Part shown: one piece after another, positions 25,273 through 33,573 of the stretch
Position numbering within the stretch: the first letter of the stretch is position 1
Layout: every line of letters begins with the position of its first letter
Notes under the pieces: generated by a model
What the model saw: the letters and a program-made list of their open reading frames with translations, nothing else
Databases searched by the model: none
What the model was told of the DNA's origin: nothing
Source of the DNA: Hyphomicrobiales bacterium
GTDB taxonomy: Bacteria > Pseudomonadota > Alphaproteobacteria > Rhizobiales > Beijerinckiaceae
Assembly (NCBI GenBank): GCA_028290285.1
Contig: JAQGKD010000053.1
Span: 1 to 64,000, forward strand
Reading direction: 5' to 3'
Length of the DNA: 64,000 nucleotides
Position numbers and translations under genes: made by a program

Positions 25273-25303
25273 AAAAAAAAACCAGCGGCGTTGCCGCCGC
25301 TGG
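25273..25303 (-). terminator. Rho-independent terminator of the outer-membrane protein gene
   Basis: Read on the minus strand, CCAGCGGCG-GCAA-CGCCGCTGG is a 9-bp stem followed by a run of nine T. It lies about 50 bases past the stop at 25356. Confidence 0.9.
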
Positions 25304-25355
25304 GTCGATTGTCTCTGTAAGGAGCTTCGTCAGACAGCCGAGGCTCCAGATCGGA

Positions 25356-26060
25356 TCAGAAGCGGTAGTTCAGGCCAGCGCGCACGACCTGGCTCTTAAC
25401 GGCGGTGCTGAGCGGAATGTTCGTAAACGGTCCGACCAAGGTGTAGGACTTCTTGCCGAGGTCTGCGTAAAGATATTCGATCTTGGCGCTGATGTTGCTC
25501 GTGATCGCATATTCGAGACCGGCGCCGAGCACCCATCCGTACTGGGTCCCGCTCACCGAGCGGTTGTCACCGGCTCCAATTACATTGGTAAGCGTGCCCT
25601 TGACGCCGCCAACGGCGAGGCCGCCGGTGCCGTAGATCAGCAGCTTGTCGATGGCGTAGCCGACGCGGCCACGGACCGTGCCCATCCAGTCGATCTTGCC
25701 GCTCGGGACCGAGGGAGAAGCGCTGAGCGGGTCGATGGCCGAGCCGGAGCCCTTCTGTGCGCTGCCCATGATGTCGGCTTCGAGGCCGAACACGAAGCTG
25801 GCCACCTGATAGTTGTAGCCTGCGGTCACGCCGCCGACGACGCCGTCCGTGCGAACGTTGACGCTGCCCGGGACGAAGATGGAGGTGCTCTTCTGGGTGC
25901 CAAAGCCATAACCGGCGACGGCGCCGACGTAGAAGCCGGTCCACGTAAACACTGGGGGAGCGACGTACACGGGCGCGCGGGTGCGGCTCGGAAGGTCAGC
26001 TGCGGAAGCGACGATGGGGAGCAGGCACATTGCGGCGCCGGTGGCGATCTGTTTGAACAT
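25356..26060 (-). CDS. Outer-membrane beta-barrel protein (Omp25/Omp31-like)
   Basis: This 234-residue protein has a signal peptide ending in A-S-A-A-D-L-P, then the rhizobial hallmark P-x-Y-V-A-P-P-V-F-T-W-T-G-F-Y-V-G. The rest alternates polar and hydrophobic residues in about eight strands and ends V-R-A-G-L-N-Y-R-F, with the C-terminal Phe used by the BAM machinery. It is a small porin-like barrel of the outer membrane. A strong terminator follows. The AT-rich upstream region (26061-26170) fits a strong promoter, as expected for an abundant protein. Confidence 0.88.
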   Translation of the reverse strand: MFKQIATGAAMCLLPIVASAADLPSRTRAPVYVAPPVFTWTGFYVGAVAGYGFGTQKSTSIFVPGSVNVRTDGVVGGVTAGYNYQVASFVFGLEADIMGSAQKGSGSAIDPLSASPSVPSGKIDWMGTVRGRVGYAIDKLLIYGTGGLAVGGVKGTLTNVIGAGDNRSVSGTQYGWVLGAGLEYAITSNISAKIEYLYADLGKKSYTLVGPFTNIPLSTAVKSQVVRAGLNYRF

Positions 26061-26287
26061 GTAGTCCTCGAAATTTTTGAAAGAGCCCTCTTGTTACACC
26101 GGCGAGCGTAACGCTAACTGTTACGTTGAAGTTGGCAGGTGGGCGTGACTGAATGGCAACATTCTGAAACTGTGTGGTTGTTTTCCTCAAACCACGAATC
26201 AGAGGGGGGACGCCGATAAGTCGACAGTCCCGTCTTTACGGACTGCCGATTCCATCGGGCAACGCAGGACCCGCACAGGACCCTTCC

Positions 26288-27109
26288 ATGTCGCCTTCCA
26301 ATCCCAAGACCATACGTGTCGCCATCGCGGGCCTCGGCGCCGTCGGAATGAAACTTGCCAACTCACTCGACGCAGGCGTCGACGGACTGCAGCTGGCTGC
26401 GGTCTCGGCGCGAGATGTGCCTGCAGCGCGTGCGCGCCTCGCCGGGCTCCGGCATCGGGTCCCCGTGGTCGCGATCGGCGATCTCGAACCCTTGGCCGAT
26501 CTCGTCGTTGAGTGCGCGCCTGCGACTCTTCTTCCGGCCATCGCACGCCCCTTCCTGGAAAAGGGCAAGATCGTCGTCGTGCTCAGCGCGGGGGCGCTTC
26601 TGACCAACATGGATCTTGTCGATCTCGCCCGCGAGCACGGCGGACAGATCATGGTCCCGACTGGCGCCCTCATCGGCCTCGACGCAGTCACCGCCGCGGC
26701 GCAGGGTGAGATCACCTCGGTTCGCATGACAACGCGTAAGCCCGTTCGGGGCCTGATCGGCGCGCCCTATCTCGTCGAGAACAATATCAACATCGAGGAT
26801 ATCAAGGAGCCACTGCGTATCTTCTCCGGCACGCCGCGCGAAGCGGCTGTCGGCTTTCCCGCCAACCTGAACGTCGCAGTCGCGTTGGGATTGGCGGGCA
26901 TCGGCGTCGACCGCACGACGCTGGAGATCTGGGCGGACCCATCACTCGACAGGAACACGCATAGCATCGAGGTCGTCTCGGACTCAGCGAGCTTCACCAT
27001 GTCGATCGCCAATATTCCCAGCGAGAACCCGAAAACAGGGCGCATCACGGCCCTCTCCGTTCTTGCTCTCCTGAAAAAGCTGGGCGCACCGTTGCGCGTC
27101 GGAACTTGA
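26288..27109 (+). CDS. nadX: L-aspartate dehydrogenase
   Basis: The ATG at 26288 gives 273 residues, close to the family length; the frame upstream of it is not protein-like. I-R-V-A-I-A-G-L-G-A-V-G at about 8-19 binds NAD(P). The catalytic domain has V-P-T-G-A-L-I-G-L-D-A and T-R-K-P-V-R-G-L. The later F-P-A-N-L-N-V-A-V-A-L-G-L-A-G-I-G and the conserved H-S-I-E-V are typical of aspartate dehydrogenase (domain DUF108). It interconverts aspartate and iminoaspartate/oxaloacetate. Here it heads a three-gene unit with an SDR and an RraA-like gene and no nadA/nadC, so a catabolic role is as likely as NAD synthesis. Confidence 0.82.
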   Translation: MSPSNPKTIRVAIAGLGAVGMKLANSLDAGVDGLQLAAVSARDVPAARARLAGLRHRVPVVAIGDLEPLADLVVECAPATLLPAIARPFLEKGKIVVVLSAGALLTNMDLVDLAREHGGQIMVPTGALIGLDAVTAAAQGEITSVRMTTRKPVRGLIGAPYLVENNINIEDIKEPLRIFSGTPREAAVGFPANLNVAVALGLAGIGVDRTTLEIWADPSLDRNTHSIEVVSDSASFTMSIANIPSENPKTGRITALSVLALLKKLGAPLRVGT

Positions 27110-27131
27110 ACCCGAAACATAGGAGCCAAAC

Positions 27132-27917
27132 ATGGATCTCGGCATAGCTGGCAAGGTCGCGCTCGTGCTCGGCGCGGGCGGTGGCCTAGGGGGAGCGATT
27201 GCGCGCACGCTCGCGGACGAGGGCGTTCATCTTGCGGTCGCGGACATTGATGGGGCTGCTCTGTCGAATGCGGTGGCGCCGGTGCGGGAGCGTGGCGTGA
27301 GGGTTCTCGAAATCCCATGGGATCTCTCGCAGCTCGATGTGATCGAGGCCAATTTCGCGCGTATCGAGGCGGAGCTGGGCACGGTCGATATTCTCATCAA
27401 CAACACCGGCGGCCCACCGCCAAGCACCGCCGCCAATGTTGCCAGCGAACTTTGGGAGAAGCAGTTCCAGAGCATGGTCCTGTCGGTCATCAAGATCACC
27501 GACCGCGCGCTTCCCGGGATGCGTGCGAAGAAGTGGGGCCGCATCGTCACCAGCACGTCGTCCGGCGTGATCGCGCCGATACCCAATCTCGGCGTCTCGA
27601 ATGCGTTGCGGTCCGCGCTGGTCGGATGGTCGAAGACGCTGGCGCGCGAGGTCGCGGCCGATGGCATCACGGCCAATGTCGTGCTGCCCGGTCGCGTGGC
27701 TACGTCGCGCATCCAGCAGCTCGACGAGGCAAAAGGCGCGCGTGAAAAGCTCAGCCTCGATCAGGTCGTGGCGCAGAGCGTCGGCTCGATTCCGTTGGGG
27801 CGCTACGGCACGCCGCAGGAATATGCGGATGTCGTAACCTTCCTGGCCAGCGCCCGCGCCTCCTATGTCACGGGCTCGATCCTGCGGATCGACGGCGGCT
27901 ATATCGCCAGTATTTAA
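27132..27917 (+). CDS. Atypical SDR oxidoreductase lacking the Tyr/Lys pair
   Basis: This 261-residue protein follows nadX by 22 bases. It has a glycine-rich start G-A-G-G-G-L-G (14-20), N-N-T-G-G at about 90-94 and the strand R-I-V-T-S-T-S-S. Where classical SDRs have Y-x3-K, this protein has S156-N-A-L-R160, so both the catalytic Tyr and Lys are replaced. The following helix ([11 protein letters not shown]) and V-V-L-P-G-R-V align normally. A subfamily of FabG-like proteins with this mismatch is known, and its activity is unclear. It is probably cytosolic and tetrameric like other SDRs. Confidence 0.82.
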   Translation: MDLGIAGKVALVLGAGGGLGGAIARTLADEGVHLAVADIDGAALSNAVAPVRERGVRVLEIPWDLSQLDVIEANFARIEAELGTVDILINNTGGPPPSTAANVASELWEKQFQSMVLSVIKITDRALPGMRAKKWGRIVTSTSSGVIAPIPNLGVSNALRSALVGWSKTLAREVAADGITANVVLPGRVATSRIQQLDEAKGAREKLSLDQVVAQSVGSIPLGRYGTPQEYADVVTFLASARASYVTGSILRIDGGYIASI

Positions 27918-27928
27918 AGGCCTCTCTC

Positions 27929-28603
27929 ATGAACCCCAGTGAACGCCAGGATATTCGCAGCCGCTTCATGAAGGTCGATACTTCAAATGTTGCCGATGTC
28001 CTCGATGAGATGGGCTTCCCCAACCAGGGGCTCGCCGCTGAATTCTCCCCCTTCCCGCAGACGACGCGACAGATCGCGGGCTTCGCCTATACGATTCGTG
28101 GCCAGATGACGCCCTACCCGCTGGGCGGCGATGCTGAAAAAATGCGCGCCTGCCACGGCATCGGCGCCGACGAAATCTCGGTGTGGAGCGGCGACGGCGA
28201 GGGCGTCTGCTATTTCGGTGAACTGATCGCAATTGGCATGAAGGAGCGGGGTGCTGTGGGGGCGCTTGTCGATGGCGGCGTTCGAGACGTGCGCTGGCTA
28301 GGGCACCACAAGATTCCCGTGTTTGCCCGCTATCGCACACCTGTGCAATCGATCGGGCGCTGGAAGGTCAATGCCTGGCAGGTGCCAGTCGAGATCCGTG
28401 GCGCCACGACGAAATTCGTGACCGTCGCGCCGGGCGATTTTATCCTTGGCGACGAGGACGGTGTGATCGTTGTTCCCGAGGCGATCATTCCGGCTGTGCT
28501 CACGCAAGCCGAGGAACTGACGGCGAAGGAAGTGCAGATCCGTGCCGAGTTGCTCAAAGGCCTCTCGCTGGCCGATGCACTGAAGACCTTCGGCCACGTT
28601 TGA
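27929..28603 (+). CDS. RraA-like / 4-hydroxy-4-methyl-2-oxoglutarate aldolase-like protein
   Basis: It starts 11 bases after the SDR stop; 224 residues. V-A-D-V-L-D-E-M-G near the N-terminus, G-A-L-V-D-G-G-V-R-D at about 110-119, and G-D-F-I-L-G-D-E-D-G-V-I-V-V-P are the hallmarks of the RraA/HMG-aldolase superfamily. The G-G-x-R-D segment supplies the metal/substrate site of the aldolases. Linked to an aspartate dehydrogenase and an SDR it is more likely a class II pyruvate aldolase or oxaloacetate decarboxylase than an RNase E inhibitor. Confidence 0.8.
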   Translation: MNPSERQDIRSRFMKVDTSNVADVLDEMGFPNQGLAAEFSPFPQTTRQIAGFAYTIRGQMTPYPLGGDAEKMRACHGIGADEISVWSGDGEGVCYFGELIAIGMKERGAVGALVDGGVRDVRWLGHHKIPVFARYRTPVQSIGRWKVNAWQVPVEIRGATTKFVTVAPGDFILGDEDGVIVVPEAIIPAVLTQAEELTAKEVQIRAELLKGLSLADALKTFGHV

Positions 28604-28740
28604 CGGACGCGAGATATGTTCCATGGAAGGGCGGCCGGCCCTGGCGGGGCCGAATGCGCCAAAGGTCTTCCGTACGCTCGCAACCCTCAGGCACGGCTGT
28701 GCGTTGCTGTCCGAACGATCAATCCGGGGAGTCACGCCAC

Positions 28741-28971
28741 ATGCGCAGAGCTATCATTGCGGCCCTATCACTCGCAGCCCTCGTAGCCATTCCAGGCGAA
28801 GCGATGGCTCTGAAAAGATCGACAGCCGTTGGCGTGGGAGCAGGCGCTGTAACCGGAGCCGTGGTCGGCGGGCCTGTGGGCGCTGTCGTCGGTGGTGCCG
28901 CGGGCGGATATGTCGGCTCGCGTTACCATGGTCGCCGGCACGTCCGCAGACATTACGACCGCAGGCGCTAG
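28741..28971 (+). CDS. Small glycine-zipper envelope protein
   Basis: The ATG at 28741 follows GGGGAG and gives 76 residues. A signal peptide ends near G-E-A-M-A. The core is a glycine zipper (G-V-G-A-G-A-V-T-G-A-V-V-G-G, continuing with G-A-V-V-G-G-A-A-G-G) that can insert in a membrane, followed by a basic His/Arg tail. Such proteins are abundant in rhizobial envelopes; the function is unknown. Its 3' end overlaps the convergent aminotransferase gene by 4 bases. Confidence 0.75.
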   Translation: MRRAIIAALSLAALVAIPGEAMALKRSTAVGVGAGAVTGAVVGGPVGAVVGGAAGGYVGSRYHGRRHVRRHYDRRR

Positions 28972-30083
28972 GCCGGCCGCAGCTCCGGACGATCCAGCAA
29001 TTCCTCGAGGATGTCGGCCAAGCGCCCGGCATCCCCGAGCGAGAGTTGCGGACCAATCGGCAAACTCAGGACATCGCCCGCCATCGCCTCGGCGTGTGGG
29101 AGTGATGCACGGGCCATGTGGCTGTAAGCCTTCTGCCTGTGCGGCGCTACGGGATAGTGAATGAGCGTGTCGACGCCGCGTTCGCTGAGCGCTTTCTGCA
29201 GTGCATCTCGACGCGGATGACGGATAACATAGAGGTGCCAGACTGGCTCGGCAAATTCGGGAACGGCGGGGACATCGAGCCCGGTCTTGCGCAACCGTGT
29301 CGTATACAGATTGGCGATGTCCCGGCGCCTGTCATTCCATGCATCCAGCGCCGGCAGTTTCGCGCCGAGGATCGCGGCCTGAAGCGGATCGAGCCTGCTA
29401 TTGTAGCCGATGACATCGTTCACGTACCGCTCGCGGGAACCGTAATTACGCAAGGCCCTGAGTTCGTCGGCGAGCGCATCGTCGTTGGTGGTAATGGCGC
29501 CCGCATCGCCCATCGCGCCGAGATTCTTTCCCGGATAGAAGCTCCAGGCGACGAGATCGCCGTGCGCGCCGATGCGCTGCCCCTTGTAGCGCGAGCCGTG
29601 TGCCTGCGCCGCATCCTCGAGTACGGCCAGGCCGGCCGCACGCGCAATGGCGAGGATGTTCGTGAGGTCGGCCGGTTGTCCATAGAGATGAACCGGAATA
29701 ATCGCCTTGGTCCGAGCGGTGATCGCCGCTTCAATTTTGTCGGGATCAATGTTGAAGGTGCTCGCGATCGGCTCGACCGGCACGGGCTTGGCACCGCAAT
29801 GACTCACGGCGAGCCACGTGGCGATGAATGTGTTGGAGGGAACGATGACCTCGTCACCCGGGCCGATACCGAGGGCTCGGAGGCCCAGGTGCAAGGCGTC
29901 CAGTCCATTTGAAACTCCGATGCAGTGGCGCGCCCCGCAATAGTCGGCGAAACTGCGTTCGAACGCCTCGACTTCCGAGCCGCCGATATACCAGCCCGAA
30001 TCCAGCACGCGCTGCACTGCGGTGCCAATTTCAGTGCGCAATTCGTCGTAGGCCGGCCGCAACTCGAGAAACGGAATCGTCAT
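28968..30083 (-). CDS. DegT/DnrJ/EryC1/StrS aminotransferase (FdtB/QdtB-like)
   Basis: This 371-residue PLP enzyme has V-S-N-G-L-D-A-L-H-L-G at about 57-67, E-D-A-A-Q with the PLP-ring Asp157, and S-F-Y-P-G-K186-N-L-G with the Schiff-base lysine. Its upstream partner, overlapping by 4 bases, encodes the 3,4-ketoisomerase. Together they fit the route dTDP-4-keto-6-deoxyglucose, then the 3-keto sugar, then dTDP-3-amino-3,6-dideoxyhexose. The product could be the Fuc3N or the Qui3N form; sequence reading alone does not decide. The dehydratase RmlB must be elsewhere. Confidence 0.87.
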   Translation of the reverse strand: MTIPFLELRPAYDELRTEIGTAVQRVLDSGWYIGGSEVEAFERSFADYCGARHCIGVSNGLDALHLGLRALGIGPGDEVIVPSNTFIATWLAVSHCGAKPVPVEPIASTFNIDPDKIEAAITARTKAIIPVHLYGQPADLTNILAIARAAGLAVLEDAAQAHGSRYKGQRIGAHGDLVAWSFYPGKNLGAMGDAGAITTNDDALADELRALRNYGSRERYVNDVIGYNSRLDPLQAAILGAKLPALDAWNDRRRDIANLYTTRLRKTGLDVPAVPEFAEPVWHLYVIRHPRRDALQKALSERGVDTLIHYPVAPHRQKAYSHMARASLPHAEAMAGDVLSLPIGPQLSLGDAGRLADILEELLDRPELRPA

Positions 30084-30982
30084 CTGGCATTCACCTCCGA
30101 CAGGAAGTCATCGTAGACACGGATATAATCGGCGGGATCATAATGCTCCGAGGCGAAAACCATGAGCACGGCATCCTCGGAATATTTGTAGTGCACGCGC
30201 CAGACCATGGGCGGCAGGAGAAGGCCTAAATTCGGCTTGTCCAGACGAAATTCCTGCCGCGTGTGTCCATCGTCCGCCACTACCGAGCAACTGCCGGCGA
30301 CGCAAACGAGAAACTCCATACATTCGCGATGGGCGTGCTCGCCGCGGATCTCGACACTAGGTACGCCAAGCACAACGAAGTACCGCTTCGCTTTGAACGG
30401 CACCGTACGCTCGAACTCTCCGACACTCAGGCTGCCACGCATGTCCTGGATCAAAGGAAGATGGTGAAGGCTCACCCCCGCCACGGAGGTCCGCGTGATC
30501 GATCCGGACGATTTATCCTCGGGCGCGGGGAGCGCTTCCGCGAGGGATGGCGACGCATCGACATAGCCGATGATTCTGGCAGGGTTTCCCGTCACGACTG
30601 CAAAGGAAGGGACGGAATGGTAAACGACGGCACCAGGTCCAACCTGCGCACAGGCGCCAATCGTAACGCCAGGCTGTATCACCGCGCCTGAATGGACCGT
30701 GGCGCCCTTTTCAACGCGTGTCGCCCCCGTGCCCGCAGGTCGCATCTCGCCGTTCGCGAAGGGCCTGGTTGCGAAAATGACGCCCGATCCGATCCGCACC
30801 TCGTCGGCTATTTTCACGTTGCCCAGCAGCTGACAGAAGGGTTCAAGCTGAACCCCCTCGCCAATCATCACGTCGGGACCGACGATACAGAAAGCCCCGA
30901 TGGCAGCGTTTCCAGCGACGCAGGCGCCTTCGCTGACGAGGCAGGATGGATGAGCCAATGAACTCGCGGGATTTCCGATCAT
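30080..30982 (-). CDS. Fusion of hexapeptide acyltransferase and dTDP-4-keto-6-deoxyglucose 3,4-ketoisomerase (WxcM-like)
   Basis: The ATG at 30982 has AGGAG 8 bases upstream and is preferred over a TTG at 31024; 300 residues. Residues 1-140 form a left-handed beta-helix with imperfect hexapeptides (I-G-E-G-V-Q, I-A-D-E-V-R-I-G-S-G-V-I, ending G-N-P-A-R-I-I-G). Residues 165-300 form a cupin of the FdtA/QdtA type with the active-site G-E-H216-A-H218-R. The two activities match WxcM of Xanthomonas, which both isomerises the keto sugar and N-acetylates the amino sugar. Its stop overlaps the aminotransferase start, so the unit makes a 3-acetamido sugar. Confidence 0.85.
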   Translation of the reverse strand: MIGNPASSLAHPSCLVSEGACVAGNAAIGAFCIVGPDVMIGEGVQLEPFCQLLGNVKIADEVRIGSGVIFATRPFANGEMRPAGTGATRVEKGATVHSGAVIQPGVTIGACAQVGPGAVVYHSVPSFAVVTGNPARIIGYVDASPSLAEALPAPEDKSSGSITRTSVAGVSLHHLPLIQDMRGSLSVGEFERTVPFKAKRYFVVLGVPSVEIRGEHAHRECMEFLVCVAGSCSVVADDGHTRQEFRLDKPNLGLLLPPMVWRVHYKYSEDAVLMVFASEHYDPADYIRVYDDFLSEVNAR

Positions 30983-31209
30983 TGCAGCAACTCCTATTGC
31001 AGCGAAGATGCACCGGACCGTCAATCCGCCACTAGCCGTATGTTATCCTTTTGCTAACAATCTGATCAAGCTGAACTAACAACTGTTGCGACATACTGTC
31101 ATCATCGTAAATTCTGGTGGTGCTTTTGGGCTTCAGCTGGTTGTCACTGCGATCGGTCTGGGCGATGAAGACCGCCCAGCTAGGTGGCGATACCCCGGGA
31201 GATGCGAAT

Positions 31210-32088
31210 ATGACACGCAAGGGAATCATTCTGGCCGGAGGCTCGGGCACGCGACTGCATCCGCTCACGCTCGCGACATCGAAGCAACTCCTGCCGGTCT
31301 ACGACAAGCCGATGATCTACTATCCGCTGGCGACGCTGATGCTCGCAGGGATCCGCGAGATCCTCATCATCACCACGCCCGAAGAGCAGCCGGCATTCCG
31401 GCGCCTGCTCGGAGACGGCAAGCAATGGGGCATCGACTTGACCTTCGCCGTGCAAGCGGAGCCGAATGGGCTGGCCCAGGCGTTCATAATCGGGGAAGAC
31501 TTTCTTGCGGGCCAGCCGAGCTGCCTCGTTCTCGGAGACAATCTCATCTATGGCCACGGCCTGACGGACTCCCTCGCAAACGCGGCCAAGCAGAGTGAGG
31601 GCGCGTCAGTCTTTGCGTACCGGGTGGAGGACCCCGAACGGTATGGCGTGGTGGCTTTCGACGATGCAGGCGTTGCGACCTCAATCGAAGAAAAGCCTGC
31701 AAGTCCTAAATCTCCATGGGCGGTAATCGGCCTGTATTTCTATGATGGTCGAGCATCCGAATTCGCGCGACAGCTGAAGCCCTCGGCACGAGGTGAATAC
31801 GAGATCACCGATCTCAACAATGTCTATCTGGCCCAAGGCCAGTTGCGCGTGGAGAAACTCGGACGCGGTTTTGCCTGGTTCGACACAGGCACGCACGATG
31901 CTCTGCTCGAAGCCGGGGCTTTCGTTCGCACGCTGCAATCTCGACAGGGGCAGATCATCTCTTCGCCGGAAGAGGTCGCATTCGGACAAGGCTGGACATC
32001 AATCGAGCAGCTGACGGCACAGGGCCGGGCACTTGAAAAAACCCGCTATGGAAAGGCACTTCTGCAGTCGGCCGAAGACAGGGCCTGA
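31210..32088 (+). CDS. rmlA: Glucose-1-phosphate thymidylyltransferase
   Basis: The ATG at 31210 follows GGGAG by 8 bases; 292 residues, the usual length. [14 protein letters not shown] (5-18) is the nucleotidyltransferase signature. [17 protein letters not shown] follows, with V-L-G-D-N for metal binding and E-E-K-P in the middle. It makes dTDP-glucose from glucose-1-phosphate and dTTP, the first step toward the dTDP-amino sugar of the divergent genes. The 227-base gap from the acyltransferase-isomerase gene should hold divergent promoters. The MBOAT gene follows by 48 bases. Confidence 0.92.
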   Translation: MTRKGIILAGGSGTRLHPLTLATSKQLLPVYDKPMIYYPLATLMLAGIREILIITTPEEQPAFRRLLGDGKQWGIDLTFAVQAEPNGLAQAFIIGEDFLAGQPSCLVLGDNLIYGHGLTDSLANAAKQSEGASVFAYRVEDPERYGVVAFDDAGVATSIEEKPASPKSPWAVIGLYFYDGRASEFARQLKPSARGEYEITDLNNVYLAQGQLRVEKLGRGFAWFDTGTHDALLEAGAFVRTLQSRQGQIISSPEEVAFGQGWTSIEQLTAQGRALEKTRYGKALLQSAEDRA

Positions 32089-32136
32089 TGTTGCGTAACA
32101 CTTCGTACTTTAGCCTTCGTCTTCAGAAGCTCGGTC

Positions 32137-33573
32137 ATGCAATTCAATTCCGTCGCCTATGTCTTCGGTTTCCTGCCTTTGGTGGTCGCGGGCTGGGCGA
32201 TGCTGCGTCGTACGCATTACGCCAACCTCTTCGTGGCCTCTGCCAGCCTATATTTCTATGCATCTTCGGAGATCTGGTACCTGGTGCCACTGTTCGTGAC
32301 GGCGCTGCTGGACTATGTCATCGGCCAACGCGTGTACTCCGCGCGCGATGAGAAAAAGCGGCGCGGCCTGACGGCCTTCAGCGTCGTAGCCAATCTCGGC
32401 CTGCTGTCTTATTTCAAATACGGGCCCTGGCTCACGTCCAAACTTGCTCCCGCACTCGCCAGTGTCGGGCTTGCAATTCCTGTCATTTCCGTTGGACTGC
32501 CACCAGCGATTTCGTTCTACACATTTCAGTCGATGAGTTACACCATCGACATCTACCGCGGTGAGTTCAAGCCCTACCGGTCAGTGGTCGACTATATTTC
32601 CTTCGTCACCTTTTTTCCGCATCTCGTCGCCGGTCCGATCATGCGGGCGCGAGACCTGCTGCCGCAGCTGGCCAAGGACAGAGCGCTTCCGAGCACAGAG
32701 CAGGTCTCGATGGGCTTGTTCATGATTCTGTTCGGCCTGTTCCAGAAGATCGTCGTGGCGGACAACATGGCGGCGGTGGTGGACGATATTTCCTCGGCGA
32801 CACAGACCTCGCAGATCGGGCCGGGCATCGGCCTCATTTACGCCTATGCCTTCGCCATACAAATCTATTGCGATTTCGCGGCCTATTCGACGATTGCCCG
32901 GGGTTCAGCGAAACTTCTCAATGTCGAGCTGATGCGAAATTTCGCCACGCCCTATTTCGCGTCCAGCCCGTCCGAATTCTGGCAGCGCTGGCACATTTCG
33001 CTTTCGACATGGTTACGTGACTACCTCTACATTCCGTTGGGCGGAAACCGTAACGGAACGATTGCGACCTATCGCAACCTGATGCTGACGATGGTGATCG
33101 GCGGTCTCTGGCACGGCGCCGGCATTCTTTTTGTAGTCTGGGGATTCTGGCACGGCTGCCTTTTGATCTTCTACAGGATTGTGCCCGTAGATCGGATGCT
33201 CGCACGTTTCGGTGCGGCGGGCCGCGCGGTGTCGTCAGTGCTGTTCTTCCACCTCGTCTGCATTGGGTGGATCTTCTTTCGCTCGACTGTTGGGGAATTG
33301 CCGCAGCTCTTCCGGTCGATCATGGCTCTTCCGCAAGTCGCTTTCTCCCCAGCTTCACACATGGATTTCTTCGTTTATTCCTGGTTTATTTTCCTGTTCT
33401 GGATTCCGATAGTGATCTTCGACTTTTTGGGGTGGCGCAGAAACGGCGAATTCACAGACGTTTTCCCGCACCTTGGTAATCCGGGCAAGATCGCCGTGGC
33501 TCTGACCCTTATCTACGGGATCGTTTTTTTCGGACGGAGGCAGGCGAGTGAGTTCATCTATTTCGCATTTTGA
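32137..33573 (+). CDS. MBOAT-family membrane O-acyltransferase (AlgI-like)
   Basis: This 478-residue polytopic protein has about ten or more membrane helices. Family markers include I-S-F-Y-T-F-Q-S-M-S-Y-T-I-D, F-F-P-H-L-V-A-G-P-I, S-E-F-W-Q-R-W-H-I-S-L-S-T-W-L-R-D-Y-L-Y-I-P-L-G-G, and G-G-L-W-H-G-A-G with the catalytic His at about residue 326. It passes acyl groups, usually acetyl, across the inner membrane to an extracytoplasmic glycan. The next gene overlaps its end by 26 bases and encodes a periplasmic SGNH-like partner, as in alginate and other exopolysaccharide acetylation systems. Confidence 0.9.
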   Translation: MQFNSVAYVFGFLPLVVAGWAMLRRTHYANLFVASASLYFYASSEIWYLVPLFVTALLDYVIGQRVYSARDEKKRRGLTAFSVVANLGLLSYFKYGPWLTSKLAPALASVGLAIPVISVGLPPAISFYTFQSMSYTIDIYRGEFKPYRSVVDYISFVTFFPHLVAGPIMRARDLLPQLAKDRALPSTEQVSMGLFMILFGLFQKIVVADNMAAVVDDISSATQTSQIGPGIGLIYAYAFAIQIYCDFAAYSTIARGSAKLLNVELMRNFATPYFASSPSEFWQRWHISLSTWLRDYLYIPLGGNRNGTIATYRNLMLTMVIGGLWHGAGILFVVWGFWHGCLLIFYRIVPVDRMLARFGAAGRAVSSVLFFHLVCIGWIFFRSTVGELPQLFRSIMALPQVAFSPASHMDFFVYSWFIFLFWIPIVIFDFLGWRRNGEFTDVFPHLGNPGKIAVALTLIYGIVFFGRRQASEFIYFAF

